Below, in pieces: positions 1 to 9,995 of a stretch of DNA of 64,000 bases (positions are counted from its first letter, which is position 1; every line of letters starts with the position of its first letter). Origin of the DNA: an uncultured Brevundimonas sp. (lineage in GTDB: Bacteria > Pseudomonadota > Alphaproteobacteria > Caulobacterales > Caulobacteraceae); assembly GCF_937863155.1 (NCBI RefSeq), contig NZ_CALMFB010000061.1:1-64000 (forward strand), written 5' to 3'. The notes under the pieces were generated by a model, which was not told the origin of the DNA, searched no databases, and was given only the letters and a program-made list of their open reading frames with translations. The position numbers and the translations under genes are program-made.

Positions 1-52
1 TTTCGCCCCAGGTGGTGACGCGGAACAGATGGCCGAAGGTGTTGTGCGACAT
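1..52 (-). CDS. aroC: Chorismate synthase, N-terminal fragment (gene runs off the window)
   Basis: The minus strand from an ATG at 52 reads MSHNTFGHLFRVTTWGE, the conserved start of chorismate synthase (EPSP to chorismate, FMN-dependent, last common step of aromatic amino acid synthesis). Only 17 codons are inside the window. It begins 13 nt after the stop of the DnaJ-like gene on the same strand, so the two are probably cotranscribed. The identification rests on the N-terminal match alone but that motif is highly characteristic. Confidence 0.85.
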   Translation of the reverse strand, partial: MSHNTFGHLFRVTTWGE

Positions 53-65
53 GTCGACCCCAGCG

Positions 66-797
66 TTAGGCCGCGACACGCCCCGGCGTCCAGACCCGGC
101 TGAAGCGGGCCAGCAGATCCTCGGCCGCCGAGGGGACGTCTTCGGCGGGGGTCAGGGTGACGAACAGCCGTCCCTGCGGCCGCGATCCGCGCGCGGGCAG
201 GCCCAGGCCGCGCAGGGCCAGGCGATAGGGATTGGCCACGCCGCCGACCACCCAGGCGCTGCGCGGCCCGGCCCAGGTCTCGATCTCGATCCTGCCGCCG
301 TCGTCGAACAGCCGGGCCGGGCAGGGCCAGTCCATGAACAGGTCGTCGCCCAGGGCCGACAGCCCGTCCTGGGGCCGGATGCGGACGGGCAGATACAGAT
401 CCCCGCCATCAAGTCCCGCCGCCTTTAGCCGCAGATGCTCGCCAGTGCGCAGGCCGAGCGGAACCCGCACCTTCAGCCGCCGCGCGCCCAGCATGACCTC
501 AATCGCGCCGCCGGCCACCGCCTGCATCGGCGTCAGGCCCAGAATCGGCGGCGGCGCGGTGCGCCGGTCGGGCGCCGCCAGGGCGGGGCGGGGCGGATTC
601 TGTTGCTGGATCAGGCGCCAGGCGGCGATCACGCGGCGGAACCGGTCGGCGTCGCCACCGTCGCAATCGGGCCGGGCCGATTTGACCGCCGCGCGGAAGG
701 CGGCCGTCAGCGCCGCCCCCTGGACCGGGCCGTTCAGGCCGATCAGGGCATAGGCTTCCTTCAGGGAGGCGATCTCGGATCGTCCGGCGGCGCGCAT
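66..797 (-). CDS. DnaJ-like protein with degenerate J domain and DnaJ C-terminal domain
   Basis: A 243-residue protein. Residues about 9-65 resemble a compact J domain, but the essential HPD tripeptide reads RPD (residues 42-44), so stimulation of DnaK ATPase is doubtful. Residues about 85-225 resemble the DnaJ C-terminal substrate-binding fold (GLTPMQAVAGGAIEV, then RLKVRVPLGLRTGEHLRLKA). There is no zinc-finger CxxCxGxG region, so it is CbpA-like at best. It lies just upstream of aroC on the same strand and is divergent from pdxH. A cytoplasmic co-chaperone-like role is inference from the fold. Confidence 0.75.
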   Translation of the reverse strand: MRAAGRSEIASLKEAYALIGLNGPVQGAALTAAFRAAVKSARPDCDGGDADRFRRVIAAWRLIQQQNPPRPALAAPDRRTAPPPILGLTPMQAVAGGAIEVMLGARRLKVRVPLGLRTGEHLRLKAAGLDGGDLYLPVRIRPQDGLSALGDDLFMDWPCPARLFDDGGRIEIETWAGPRSAWVVGGVANPYRLALRGLGLPARGSRPQGRLFVTLTPAEDVPSAAEDLLARFSRVWTPGRVAA

Positions 798-869
798 GGG
801 GGCACTAAGGCGCGGCTTATGGTCAAGGCGGGGTTAACCGCATCGCCGACGCGGCGTATGTAGGCCGCC

Positions 870-1544
870 ATGACCGCCCCCGTGATCCCGCCCAGCCCGT
901 CGCGCGAGGAATACGCCCGCGACTATGCCGCCGCCCTGGCCGCCAACGCCGATGACGCCGCCTTCGAGCGCGACGATCCGTTCGGCCTGTTCGTCGACTG
1001 GCTGGAGGACGCCAAGCGGCACGAGCCGAACGACGCCAACGCCATGGCCCTGGCCACCGTGGACGCCGACGGTCTGCCGGACTGCCGCATGGTGCTGCTG
1101 AAGGATGTCGATGGGCGCGGCTTCACCTTCTATTCCAACCAGGAAAGCGCCAAGGGCCAGCAGTTGGCGGCCATGCCGGGGGCGGCCCTGCTGTTCCACT
1201 GGAAGACGCTGCGCCGTCAGGTGCGGGTGCGGGGCCGGGTCGAGCCGGTGACGGCGGCCGAGGCCGACGCCTATTTCGCCAGTCGCGCCCGCGAAAGCCG
1301 CATCGGCGCCTGGGTGTCGCATCAGTCGCGGCCTCTAGGCGACCGGGCCGAGCTGGAGGCCGCCGTGGCGCGCGAGACGGCGCGGTATGAGGGGCAGGAC
1401 GTGCCGCGTCCCGACCGCTGGAGCGGCTGGCGCGTGATCCCCGAAGCGATCGAATTCTGGCGCGACCGGCCGTTCCGCCTGCACGACCGCATCCGGTTCC
1501 AGCGGGACGGGCAGGGGTGGCGCCGCACCCGCCTGTGGCCCTGA
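870..1544 (+). CDS. pdxH: Pyridoxamine/pyridoxine 5'-phosphate oxidase
   Basis: A 224-residue protein of standard PdxH length. It oxidises PNP/PMP to pyridoxal phosphate using FMN and oxygen, the last step of B6 synthesis and salvage. Recognisable family segments are [20 protein letters not shown] (N-terminal FMN-barrel strand), [16 protein letters not shown] (FMN phosphate site), [16 protein letters not shown], and the C-terminal [15 protein letters not shown]. The start ATG at 870 gives the usual short Pro-rich leader. It is divergent from the DnaJ-like gene with about 70 bp between them that must hold both promoters. Confidence 0.95.
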   Translation: MTAPVIPPSPSREEYARDYAAALAANADDAAFERDDPFGLFVDWLEDAKRHEPNDANAMALATVDADGLPDCRMVLLKDVDGRGFTFYSNQESAKGQQLAAMPGAALLFHWKTLRRQVRVRGRVEPVTAAEADAYFASRARESRIGAWVSHQSRPLGDRAELEAAVARETARYEGQDVPRPDRWSGWRVIPEAIEFWRDRPFRLHDRIRFQRDGQGWRRTRLWP

Positions 1545-1551
1545 GGGCCGA

Positions 1552-2538
1552 TCAGGCCGCCGGTTCGGCCGTGGCCTGTTCGATCAGGGCGCGCGCCTGG
1601 GCGATGGCGTCGGCGGTGGTCATTTCGCCGTCGGCGACCTTCTGGCCCCAGTCCATCAGCGGGCCGCCGGTGACGGCGCCCTGGTTGGCCGCTTCCTGCA
1701 GATGCACGCCGTTTGCGCGGGCGATGGCCTGGTCCCAGGCCTGACGCACGGCGGCCCAGTATTCCTGACTCTTGGCCCAGTAGTCGTCGCCCGGCGCGGG
1801 GTTGTAGCCGTCCCAGCGGTTGTAGGTGTTGACCACGTCCTCCTGGACGATGGCGGTCGGTTCGGCGCCCGCCGAGGCCGGACCCATCTTCATATTGTCC
1901 TGGATGTGCACCCAGCCGCCGGGGGTCAGGGCATGGCGGTTGACGCCCAGATAGCGGTCGTAGATCGGGCTGCGCACCGCGTCGCGGCGGGCCAGGGGCC
2001 GCCAGGTCGGGCCGCTGGTCCACTGGGCCAGGCCGTGGTCGTAGGTCCAGCGGCCGACGCCGCCATAGCGGGGCGAATCGTCGGTCTGCCACACCGTCTG
2101 GGACCAGGCGCCGCGCCGCTGGTCATCCGGCACCGCCGTCAGCGTCCAGCGGTTCGGCCCGGCATAGGTCAGCACCGTTTCCGGCTGATAGACCCAGTCC
2201 TGACGCCAGTGCTTGATGACCATGGTCTGGCCGTTGTGCTCCATCACCAGGATGTGCTGCAGGCTGATGCGGTCGCCCTGGTCATAGACCACGCGCACGA
2301 TCTCGTTGCCGCCCGACAGGTCTTCGTCCAGCGGGGTGTAACCCTCGCGGAAGCTGACCCGCTCGTGCATGGCGAACCGCACCCGATACTGGCCCGCCTG
2401 GGCCAGGATGGCCTGGCGGTCGCGTTCGAACGCTGACGCCGGCGCCTGGGCGGCGGCGGCCGCAGGCGGCGGCGTCTGCGCCAGGGCCGGTGTGGCAAGG
2501 GCCAGCAGCGCAGCGGCGATGATCAGGGCGCGGGTCAT
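1552..2538 (-). CDS. Exported DUF6607-like protein beside a haem-type TonB receptor
   Basis: A 328-residue protein with a clear Sec signal peptide (MTRALIIAAALLALATPALA, then QT). The mature part is rich in Trp/Tyr and repeats short strand-like segments (HERVSFREGYTPLDEDL, VIKHWRQDWVYQPET, NRWTLTAVPDDQRRGAWSQT), suggesting a secreted beta-rich protein. It resembles the DUF6607 family from memory; no function is known to me. It lies 45 bp downstream of the TonB receptor on the same strand and probably shares its transcript and iron regulation. The C-terminal ~70 residues are helical (ARANGVHLQEAANQG onward). Confidence 0.65.
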   Translation of the reverse strand: MTRALIIAAALLALATPALAQTPPPAAAAAQAPASAFERDRQAILAQAGQYRVRFAMHERVSFREGYTPLDEDLSGGNEIVRVVYDQGDRISLQHILVMEHNGQTMVIKHWRQDWVYQPETVLTYAGPNRWTLTAVPDDQRRGAWSQTVWQTDDSPRYGGVGRWTYDHGLAQWTSGPTWRPLARRDAVRSPIYDRYLGVNRHALTPGGWVHIQDNMKMGPASAGAEPTAIVQEDVVNTYNRWDGYNPAPGDDYWAKSQEYWAAVRQAWDQAIARANGVHLQEAANQGAVTGGPLMDWGQKVADGEMTTADAIAQARALIEQATAEPAA

Positions 2539-2583
2539 GGCGTCAGTCCTGTTGCAAGTCAGTCGCGTTATCGGCTTGTGCGG

Positions 2584-4803
2584 TTACAGGCGCAAGCTCA
2601 ACGACACGCCGATGTTGCGCCCCGGTTGGGTGTAGGCGTCGCGCACGGTCGAGGACGTCGCCACGCCGCGGATGTCGCTCCACCAGCTGTAGGTTTCGTC
2701 TAAGACGTTGAACACGCCGACGCGGGCCCTGACCTGATCGGTGATGTTCCAATAGGCGGTGACGTCCACCAGGGCGAAGTCGTCGCCGACCGCGCATCCC
2801 GCCGACGGATTGGGATTGAAGCAACTCAGGCCCGTGGTGTCGAAGGCGTCCTTGGCCGCCGACCAGGTCAGAATGGCCTGACCGCCGAACCGGCCCGCGG
2901 GCTGATCATAGCCCAGGCCGAACACCAGTTTGACCGGATCGATGGTCGGCAGGGCGGTCTGCACCCCGGCGCTGATGCTGTCGCCCTGGGCCCAGGCGCC
3001 GGCGAAGCGGGCGCTGAAGCCATTGTCCCACCATAGCTCGGCCTTGGCCTCCAGACCGGCGACCTTCACTTCGGTGAAGTTGACGTACTGATAGACAGCC
3101 GGGTCCATCGGGGTGAAGGAGCCGGACACCACCTGCTGGCTGATGAAGTCCTCATAGTCCGCCTGGAAGGCCACGATCTGGGCCGACAGGGCGCCGTCGA
3201 ACAGGGGCAGTTCGCGCGTGCGCACGCCGATCTCATAGCTGCGGCTGGTTTCCGGGCGCAGGTCGGGATTCGAGGCCGAGATATAGCCGAAGGCCAGGTT
3301 GGCGAAGCCGTTGTTCACCTGGCTGGGCGTCGGCGCCTTGAAGCCGACGGCGTAGTTGGCGAACAGGGCCACCGACGGATTGGCCCACAGCACCACGCCC
3401 AGCTTGGGCGAGAGATGATCGTCCGACTGGTCCGCACGCGGGCCGGTGTACAGCGGGTCGCTGGCGGTCGACAGTTCATAGCGATCCCAGCGCAGGGCGG
3501 GGATGATCTGCAGCGCGCCGTCCTTCAGGCTGATCTGATCCTGCACGAACGCGCCGGCCAGGGTGTAGTCGGTCTTGGGGAAGGGGCTGGACGGGAAGAC
3601 TTCGCCCGCCGGCGGCACCGTGCCGTCGCGGATGCCCTGCTGGGTCGTTTCCGACCAGTCGCCGCCGAAGGTCAGGCGATGCTGGGCCCCGCCCAGGGTC
3701 AGGGTCTTCACCGCATCGGCCGAAACGCCGAACACCTCGTTGTTGAAGTGGTTGGCGCGGGTGCGGTCGGCCAGGGTGGTGCGGTCCTCGGCGCTGAATT
3801 GCAGGGTCGTGGCTTCCTGGCGATAGACGGCGACCTGACCGCGCTCCAGTCCCAGGGCGTCTTCGAACCGCCAGTCCAGGCCGATCCGCTCGCGTCGGGT
3901 GGTGTCTTCGGCCAGCAGTTGCGCCACCGAGGCGCTGCGGCCGCTCAGGATATCGGCCGTCATTTCGGATTCGTACAGGTCATAGACCGCGCGCAGGCGG
4001 TGGCCCGGCGCGATTTCCCACACCAGCTTGCCCAGCCAGGCGTCGGAGGTGATGTCCTGGGGGTTGGCCTCGGTGCGGGCGCTGCCGACGCCGCCGACCT
4101 TGCCTTGAGTTTCCGTCTCGCTGGCGTCGCGGTGGGTCCAGGCGACCAGGGCCGACAGGGGGCCGCTGCGTCCGGCCCAGGCCCCGGCGTAGGTCAGGCC
4201 TTCGTCCGCCGAATTATAGCCGACGCGGGCGCGCAGGCCCTGGGTGTTCCCGGCGCGGATCAGGTCGTCCGGGTCGCGGGTGGTGAAGCTGACGGCGCCC
4301 GCAACGCCATCCGAGCCGTACAGCGCCGAGGCCGGGCCGCGCAGGATCTCGACCGACCGCATCAAATCCAGATCGGCATAGCCGCCGCGCCCGACGTTCT
4401 GGGCGCCGAAGGTGAAGCTGTCGGGCGTGCGCACGCCATCGACGACGATCAGAACACGGTCGCCGCCCAGGCCCCGGATGGTGAAGCCCGAATTGCCGTC
4501 GCGGCCCGCCGTGCCCAGCGCCGCGCCGAAACGGGCCGGGCTGGTCGGAACGCTGACGCCCGGCTCGAACCGGATCAGATCCTTGATGTCGGTGGCCAGC
4601 ATGGCCTCGATCTGCTGGGCGGTGAAGACGGTGACGGTGGCCGGAGCTTCGTCCACGCGGGTTTCGGTGCGGGTGGCCAGCACCGTGACCGGGGGCAGTT
4701 GAGCGGCCTGCGGCTCGTCGCCGGTCGGTTCGTTGGCCAGGGCGGCGACCGGCAGGGCCAGAAGGGCGCCGGCGGCGACGGACAGAAGCAGGGAGGTGCG
4801 CAT
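2584..4803 (-). CDS. TonB-dependent outer-membrane receptor, haemoglobin/haem type
   Basis: The ATG at 4803 is chosen because it opens a signal peptide (MRTSLLLSVAAGALLALPVA) and is preceded by a GAAGG ribosome site; the product is 739 residues. After a TonB-box-like segment (PPVTVLATRTETRVDEAP) comes the plug (ATDIKDLIRFEPGVSV, GFTIRGLGGDRVLIVVDGVR) and a 22-strand barrel ending in PGRNIGVSLSLRL. The barrel carries FKAPTPSQVNNGF and NPDLRPETSRSYEIG, which resemble the FRAP and NPDL signatures of haem receptors. Substrate haem or haemoprotein is inferred; the Fur-like box upstream supports iron control. Confidence 0.85.
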   Translation of the reverse strand: MRTSLLLSVAAGALLALPVAALANEPTGDEPQAAQLPPVTVLATRTETRVDEAPATVTVFTAQQIEAMLATDIKDLIRFEPGVSVPTSPARFGAALGTAGRDGNSGFTIRGLGGDRVLIVVDGVRTPDSFTFGAQNVGRGGYADLDLMRSVEILRGPASALYGSDGVAGAVSFTTRDPDDLIRAGNTQGLRARVGYNSADEGLTYAGAWAGRSGPLSALVAWTHRDASETETQGKVGGVGSARTEANPQDITSDAWLGKLVWEIAPGHRLRAVYDLYESEMTADILSGRSASVAQLLAEDTTRRERIGLDWRFEDALGLERGQVAVYRQEATTLQFSAEDRTTLADRTRANHFNNEVFGVSADAVKTLTLGGAQHRLTFGGDWSETTQQGIRDGTVPPAGEVFPSSPFPKTDYTLAGAFVQDQISLKDGALQIIPALRWDRYELSTASDPLYTGPRADQSDDHLSPKLGVVLWANPSVALFANYAVGFKAPTPSQVNNGFANLAFGYISASNPDLRPETSRSYEIGVRTRELPLFDGALSAQIVAFQADYEDFISQQVVSGSFTPMDPAVYQYVNFTEVKVAGLEAKAELWWDNGFSARFAGAWAQGDSISAGVQTALPTIDPVKLVFGLGYDQPAGRFGGQAILTWSAAKDAFDTTGLSCFNPNPSAGCAVGDDFALVDVTAYWNITDQVRARVGVFNVLDETYSWWSDIRGVATSSTVRDAYTQPGRNIGVSLSLRL

Positions 4804-4841
4804 GGGAAGGGCCTTCGCTGAAGAACAGGCGCGGCCTTTAC

Positions 4842-4856
4842 TGCGAACGACTCGCA
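4842..4856. promoter_or_regulatory. Fur-like iron box upstream of the haem-type receptor
   Basis: The 15-mer TGCGAACGACTCGCA is a 7-1-7 near-palindrome with the TGnnAAnnAnTnnCA frame of Fur-family sites. It sits about 40 bp upstream of the receptor start, inside a locally AT-richer stretch. Seen: the symmetry. Inferred: Fur or a Fur-like protein binds here. Confidence 0.45.
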
Positions 4857-5013
4857 GACGCAATATCAAGTCAGGTTACAAATCACGTCCGATCGGCGGT
4901 GGCGATGGGGCTGTGATCACCGTCCAGCACCCAGAGTCCGGGCGCCATCGCCTCGGGCGGAATCCAAGGAAAGCGGGGATCGTTCAGCCTGGCGGTCTTG
5001 AGCCGCCGCCGCC

Positions 5014-5631
5014 TCAGACCCCGTAACGGGCTAGGAAGGTCTGGACCGCGTCATCGGCGATGTCGTCCAGGCTGCGGCGCAGGGCGACATCGCCCACGAA
5101 CAGCGGCACGCAGAAGGCCGGATGTTCGATCATGCCCATCAACTGCCCGGCCGCCCACGACGGTTGGTCGATCTTCAGTTCGCCGCGGTCGCACAGGGTT
5201 TTCAGGGCCGCGATCAGAACCCCGCCGAAGTCGGCGCGCCCGCGTTCGAAAAAGCCCTGGGCCACGCTCTGAAACCGCTGGCTCTCGGCCATCACCAGTC
5301 GGAACACGGCGCGCACGAACGGGTCGCCCATGAACTGGGCATAGGCGCGGGCGAAGGCCGTCAACTGTTGGTGCGCATCGGCGCCGGTGATCCGCACCTG
5401 GTCCATCTGGCGCGCGAAGTCCCGTGACGCATCGTCGATCACGGCGCTGAACAACTCGGCCTTGCCGGGGAAATAGCCATAGAGGGTGGCGGTCGAGACC
5501 CCGGCTTCCCTGGCGATCGGCTCCATCCGGGCGCCGGCATAGCCTTCGGTCATGAAGCGTCGCTTGGCCAGGCGCAGTATGGTGTCGCGACGGGAGTCTT
5601 CGGCGGGGGTGGGGTCTTCGCCCTTGAGCAT
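5014..5631 (-). CDS. TetR/AcrR-family transcriptional regulator
   Basis: A 205-residue protein. Residues about 14-60 form a TetR helix-turn-helix (RDTILRLAKRRFMTEGY, then MEPIAREAGVSTATLYGYFP and GKAELF). The C-terminal part is an all-helical ligand domain of the AefR/TetR_C type (FARAYAQFMGDPFVRAVFRL, FFERGRADFGGVLIAALKTL). No obvious effector-pump partner lies next to it: it is followed, after about 210 bp, by the haem-type receptor on the same strand and preceded by uridine kinase. Target unknown; autoregulation is the usual behaviour of the family. Confidence 0.9.
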   Translation of the reverse strand: MLKGEDPTPAEDSRRDTILRLAKRRFMTEGYAGARMEPIAREAGVSTATLYGYFPGKAELFSAVIDDASRDFARQMDQVRITGADAHQQLTAFARAYAQFMGDPFVRAVFRLVMAESQRFQSVAQGFFERGRADFGGVLIAALKTLCDRGELKIDQPSWAAGQLMGMIEHPAFCVPLFVGDVALRRSLDDIADDAVQTFLARYGV

Positions 5632-5730
5632 TAGTCGCCAATCAGCAGCGGGTTGCCCATGAGCGTCGCGCGAACGTGCGCGGCCTGCAAGAAAAAAACC
5701 ATCATTACTTGAATGGCGCTGAAAACAGCT

Positions 5731-6378
5731 TCAGCTTGACAGTAGGGCGGCCAGTAATGGGTGCGCCAGAACCGGCGCGGCCAGGCGCACGACCGCCTGC
5801 GGGTCTTCCAGTCGGACGGCGGCCGTGGCGTCGGCGATGATGAAGTCGGCGTGGACGCGCGACGGTTCGGTCAGCCGCTCATGGCCCGGCCGCACGGTGG
5901 CCAGATACTGCTGGATGACCGAGTCCGCCGAGCGTCCGCGCTCGCTCTGATCGCGCAGCAGCCGGCGGATGAAACGGATGTCGGCCGGAGTGTCCACGAA
6001 GACGCGGATGTCGAACAGCGCCGCCACCGTCGGCGTGCACAGGATGTGGGTGCCCTCCACGATCACCACCTGGGTCGCGGCCACCGGTTCGCCGCCCGGT
6101 TCGCGCCCGTGGTGGATGAAGGAATAGATCGGCGCGGTGACGCCGCGTCCGGCCTTCAGTTCGGCCAGATGCGCCGCCAGCAGGTCGTGGTCGCGCGCCT
6201 GCACATCGTCGAAATCGAACCGCGCCGCGTCGAAGCCGGGCAGGGCGGCCGCGTCGATATAATAGGAATCCTCGCGCAGCAGCGCGGCCGATCCGGCCGG
6301 CAGCACCGCATACAGGGTTTCCGCCAGGGTGCTCTTGCCCGAACCCGAGCCGCCGGTGATGCCGATCAATATGGCCAT
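5731..6378 (-). CDS. udk: Uridine kinase family P-loop kinase
   Basis: The ATG at 6378 places the Walker A motif (GITGGSGSGKSTLAETL) right at the N terminus as in Udk; the product is 215 residues, the usual size. Other family features are REDSYYID, FDFDDVQARDHDLLAAHL (substrate loop), VVIVEGTHIL (Walker B-like strand) and FIRRLLRDQSERGRSADSVI (lid). It phosphorylates uridine or cytidine to the monophosphate in pyrimidine salvage. It is divergent from the acyl-CoA ligase gene. The family also contains phosphoribulokinase-like proteins, but the Asp/Tyr pattern fits Udk. Confidence 0.85.
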   Translation of the reverse strand: MAILIGITGGSGSGKSTLAETLYAVLPAGSAALLREDSYYIDAAALPGFDAARFDFDDVQARDHDLLAAHLAELKAGRGVTAPIYSFIHHGREPGGEPVAATQVVIVEGTHILCTPTVAALFDIRVFVDTPADIRFIRRLLRDQSERGRSADSVIQQYLATVRPGHERLTEPSRVHADFIIADATAAVRLEDPQAVVRLAAPVLAHPLLAALLSS

Positions 6379-6516
6379 GGAGCGCTCATAGGGCCTGAAA
6401 CGCCTTAAGGCCAATCCGCCGCAGCCGGTTCGATTGCTTATCGGCGTTCACACAGTATAGCGTGGCCACAAGCGCCCGATTGATGAGGCGCAATAACGAG
6501 GGACCAGGAAAAGCCG

Positions 6517-8148
<1,632 letters not shown>

Positions 8149-8167
8149 ACGGACGTAAGGAGCGGCC

Positions 8168-8878
8168 ATGGCGCGCAGCGGATCGAACCGGACGGCCTGG
8201 CGGCTGACGGCCCTGGCCCTGTTGGCGCCGCTGGTGGTCATGGTCGCGGCCATGGGCACGCATCTGGGCCTGTGGGACTGGCGCATCGGCTGGGGCCTGC
8301 TGACCTGGAAGGTCGGGCTGGGCCTGGCGGTCGTCGGGGCGGTCGCCGCCCTGGCCGCCGTCGCCCAGGCGGTGCGTCGCGGCGGATCGGCACGGCTGGC
8401 GGCCGCGACGGCTGTGCTGGCGGCCGGGCTGACGGCGGGCCTGTTCGGCTGGGCCTGGATGCAGGCGCAGACGCCTTTTCATATTCAGGGCGGCTTTGGC
8501 GATGTGACCAGCAATCCCGAGGATCCGCCCGTCTATGGCGGGGTGCTGAGCCGACACCGCGCGGCCGCCGATGCGCCGGCCCTGACGCCCGCGGGCCAGT
8601 TCTCGGGCTGTGAGCTGGCGTTTTCGCCCCGCCAGGCGGCGCCGGAATCGGCGGCCTGGGCGCTGGATCAGGCGGGCTTCGACGTGCTGGGGTCCGGTGT
8701 CGGCCGGGCGGACGGCACGCGCACGGGCTTCTGGTTCGGCTTTTCCCACGACGCCGTGGTGCGCATCCGGCCGGGCCGCACCGATGTGCGCGTCACCGCC
8801 CGCCAGGACCGGCCCGACGGCGGCGAGGCCTGTCGCCTGGCCCAGGCCATACTGACCGAGCTTCAGGCCATACGGTAG
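8168..8878 (+). CDS. DUF1499 membrane-anchored protein
   Basis: A 236-residue protein starting 19 nt after the acyl-CoA ligase stop with its own AAGGAG site. Three hydrophobic segments occupy about residues 13-35, 45-70 and 78-100 (LALLAPLVVMVAAMGTHLG, VGLGLAVVGAVAALAAVAQA, AATAVLAAGLTAGLFGWAW). They are followed by a soluble DUF1499-type domain (GFGDVTSNPEDPPVYGGV, then FWFGFSHDAVVRIRPGRTDVR). No biochemical role is established for the family. Probably cotranscribed with the ligase. Its last 16 nt overlap the end of the convergent MBL-fold gene. Confidence 0.75.
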   Translation: MARSGSNRTAWRLTALALLAPLVVMVAAMGTHLGLWDWRIGWGLLTWKVGLGLAVVGAVAALAAVAQAVRRGGSARLAAATAVLAAGLTAGLFGWAWMQAQTPFHIQGGFGDVTSNPEDPPVYGGVLSRHRAAADAPALTPAGQFSGCELAFSPRQAAPESAAWALDQAGFDVLGSGVGRADGTRTGFWFGFSHDAVVRIRPGRTDVRVTARQDRPDGGEACRLAQAILTELQAIR

Positions 8879-9795
8879 GCGGCGCCCAGCGTCGGCGCCG
8901 GTTCCGCCACGACCCGTCCCTCGCGCACCAGCTTGATCAGATGCGCCTGCACCGACAGCGAGGCCGCCGGCCACAGTCGGGAATCGACCGCCGCATACAG
9001 AACCGGGACCATCTGGGCGATGGTGCGGTCTCCCGCCGCCAGACGCTCGATCACCTGGGTCTCGCGCCCCAGGCGGTGCGCGCGATAGGCGGCCAGAAAG
9101 GGCGCCGGATCGGTGATCGGCGGCCCGTGCGTGGGCCAGATGGTCTGGATGTCCAGGGCCATCACCTTGTCCAGGCTGGCGAAATAGTCGGCCATGTCGC
9201 CGTCGGGCGGGGCCACGACCGTGGTCGACCAGCCCATGACGTGATCGCCGCTGAACAGCGCCTTTTCCTCTTCCAGCACGAAGGCCAGATGGTTCGAGGC
9301 ATGACCCGGCGTCGCCACGGTGCGCAGGGTCCATCCGTCGCCAGACACGCGCTCGCCGTCCGACAGGATGCGGTCCGGGCGGAAGTCGACGTCGTCGTCT
9401 TCGTCCAGGGCGCCCGAGGCATGGGTGTCCTGCGCGGGCGGTCGGGCCCCCAGGATCAGGGCGCCCGTGGCCTGGGCCAGGTCGCGTGACAGGGGCGCAT
9501 GGTCGCGGTGGGTGTGGGTGACCAGGATATGGCTGACCCGGCGCCCGCGAACGGCGTCCAGCAGGGCCTGCAGGTGCGCCGGATCGGCCGGTCCGGGATC
9601 GATCACCGCCACGGCCGCCCCAGGCTGGTCGCGTCCCACGATATAGGTTCCCGTGCCGGTGAAGGTGAACGGGCCGGGATTGTCCGCCACCACGCGCTGA
9701 ATCAGGGCCGACGCCTGATCGCGGCGGCCATAGGCGAAGTCGAACTGGCGAACGAAGGGGATCACGCGGCGACCTTGTATCCGGCGGCGGGCCAA
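8863..9795 (-). CDS. Metallo-beta-lactamase-fold hydrolase
   Basis: A 310-residue MBL-fold protein. It carries the metal motif HTHRDHAP (HxHxDH), the second histidine in TVATPGHASNHLAF, the bridging aspartate in LFSGDHVMGWS and a C-terminal histidine (IWPTHGPPI). A C-terminal winged-helix-like stretch (LSVQAHLIKLVREGRVV) fits the LACTB2/RNase Z-like subgroup with a BLACT_WH domain. Likely a two-zinc hydrolase acting on a thioester, phosphodiester or RNA; the substrate is not evident. The first ATG at 9795 is used. Convergent with the DUF1499 gene. Confidence 0.85.
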   Translation of the reverse strand: MARRRIQGRRVIPFVRQFDFAYGRRDQASALIQRVVADNPGPFTFTGTGTYIVGRDQPGAAVAVIDPGPADPAHLQALLDAVRGRRVSHILVTHTHRDHAPLSRDLAQATGALILGARPPAQDTHASGALDEDDDVDFRPDRILSDGERVSGDGWTLRTVATPGHASNHLAFVLEEEKALFSGDHVMGWSTTVVAPPDGDMADYFASLDKVMALDIQTIWPTHGPPITDPAPFLAAYRAHRLGRETQVIERLAAGDRTIAQMVPVLYAAVDSRLWPAASLSVQAHLIKLVREGRVVAEPAPTLGAAYRMA

Positions 9796-9848
9796 TGTGG
9801 CGCCGACCTTGCCTTTAACGGACCGTAAACCGTTCAGGAGCCGGCGTC

Positions 9849-9995
9849 GTGGTCCGCGTCATCGCATTCAGTGTCTCAAATCGGCTCCAGCCCGTCGTGG
9901 CGGCGCTGTTGTGTCTCATGGCGGTGCAACTGGCCGTCGCCTCGTGCACGCCCGAGCCGGCGCCCTACGCCTCGCGCGTGATGATCACGCGCTGA
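9849..9995 (+). CDS. Possible 48-residue hydrophobic peptide with lipobox-like Cys
   Basis: A GTG at 9849 is preceded by AGGAG (9836-9840) with 8 nt spacing, a near-ideal ribosome site. It opens 48 codons ending in TGA at 9995. The peptide has a basic start (VVRVIAFSVSNRLQP), one hydrophobic stretch (VVAALLCLMAVQLAVASC) and a short tail. The Cys at the end of that stretch could be a lipoprotein site, although the lipobox (VASC) is imperfect. No homologue is recalled. The ribosome site is the main argument that it is translated. Confidence 0.4.
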   Translation: MVRVIAFSVSNRLQPVVAALLCLMAVQLAVASCTPEPAPYASRVMITR

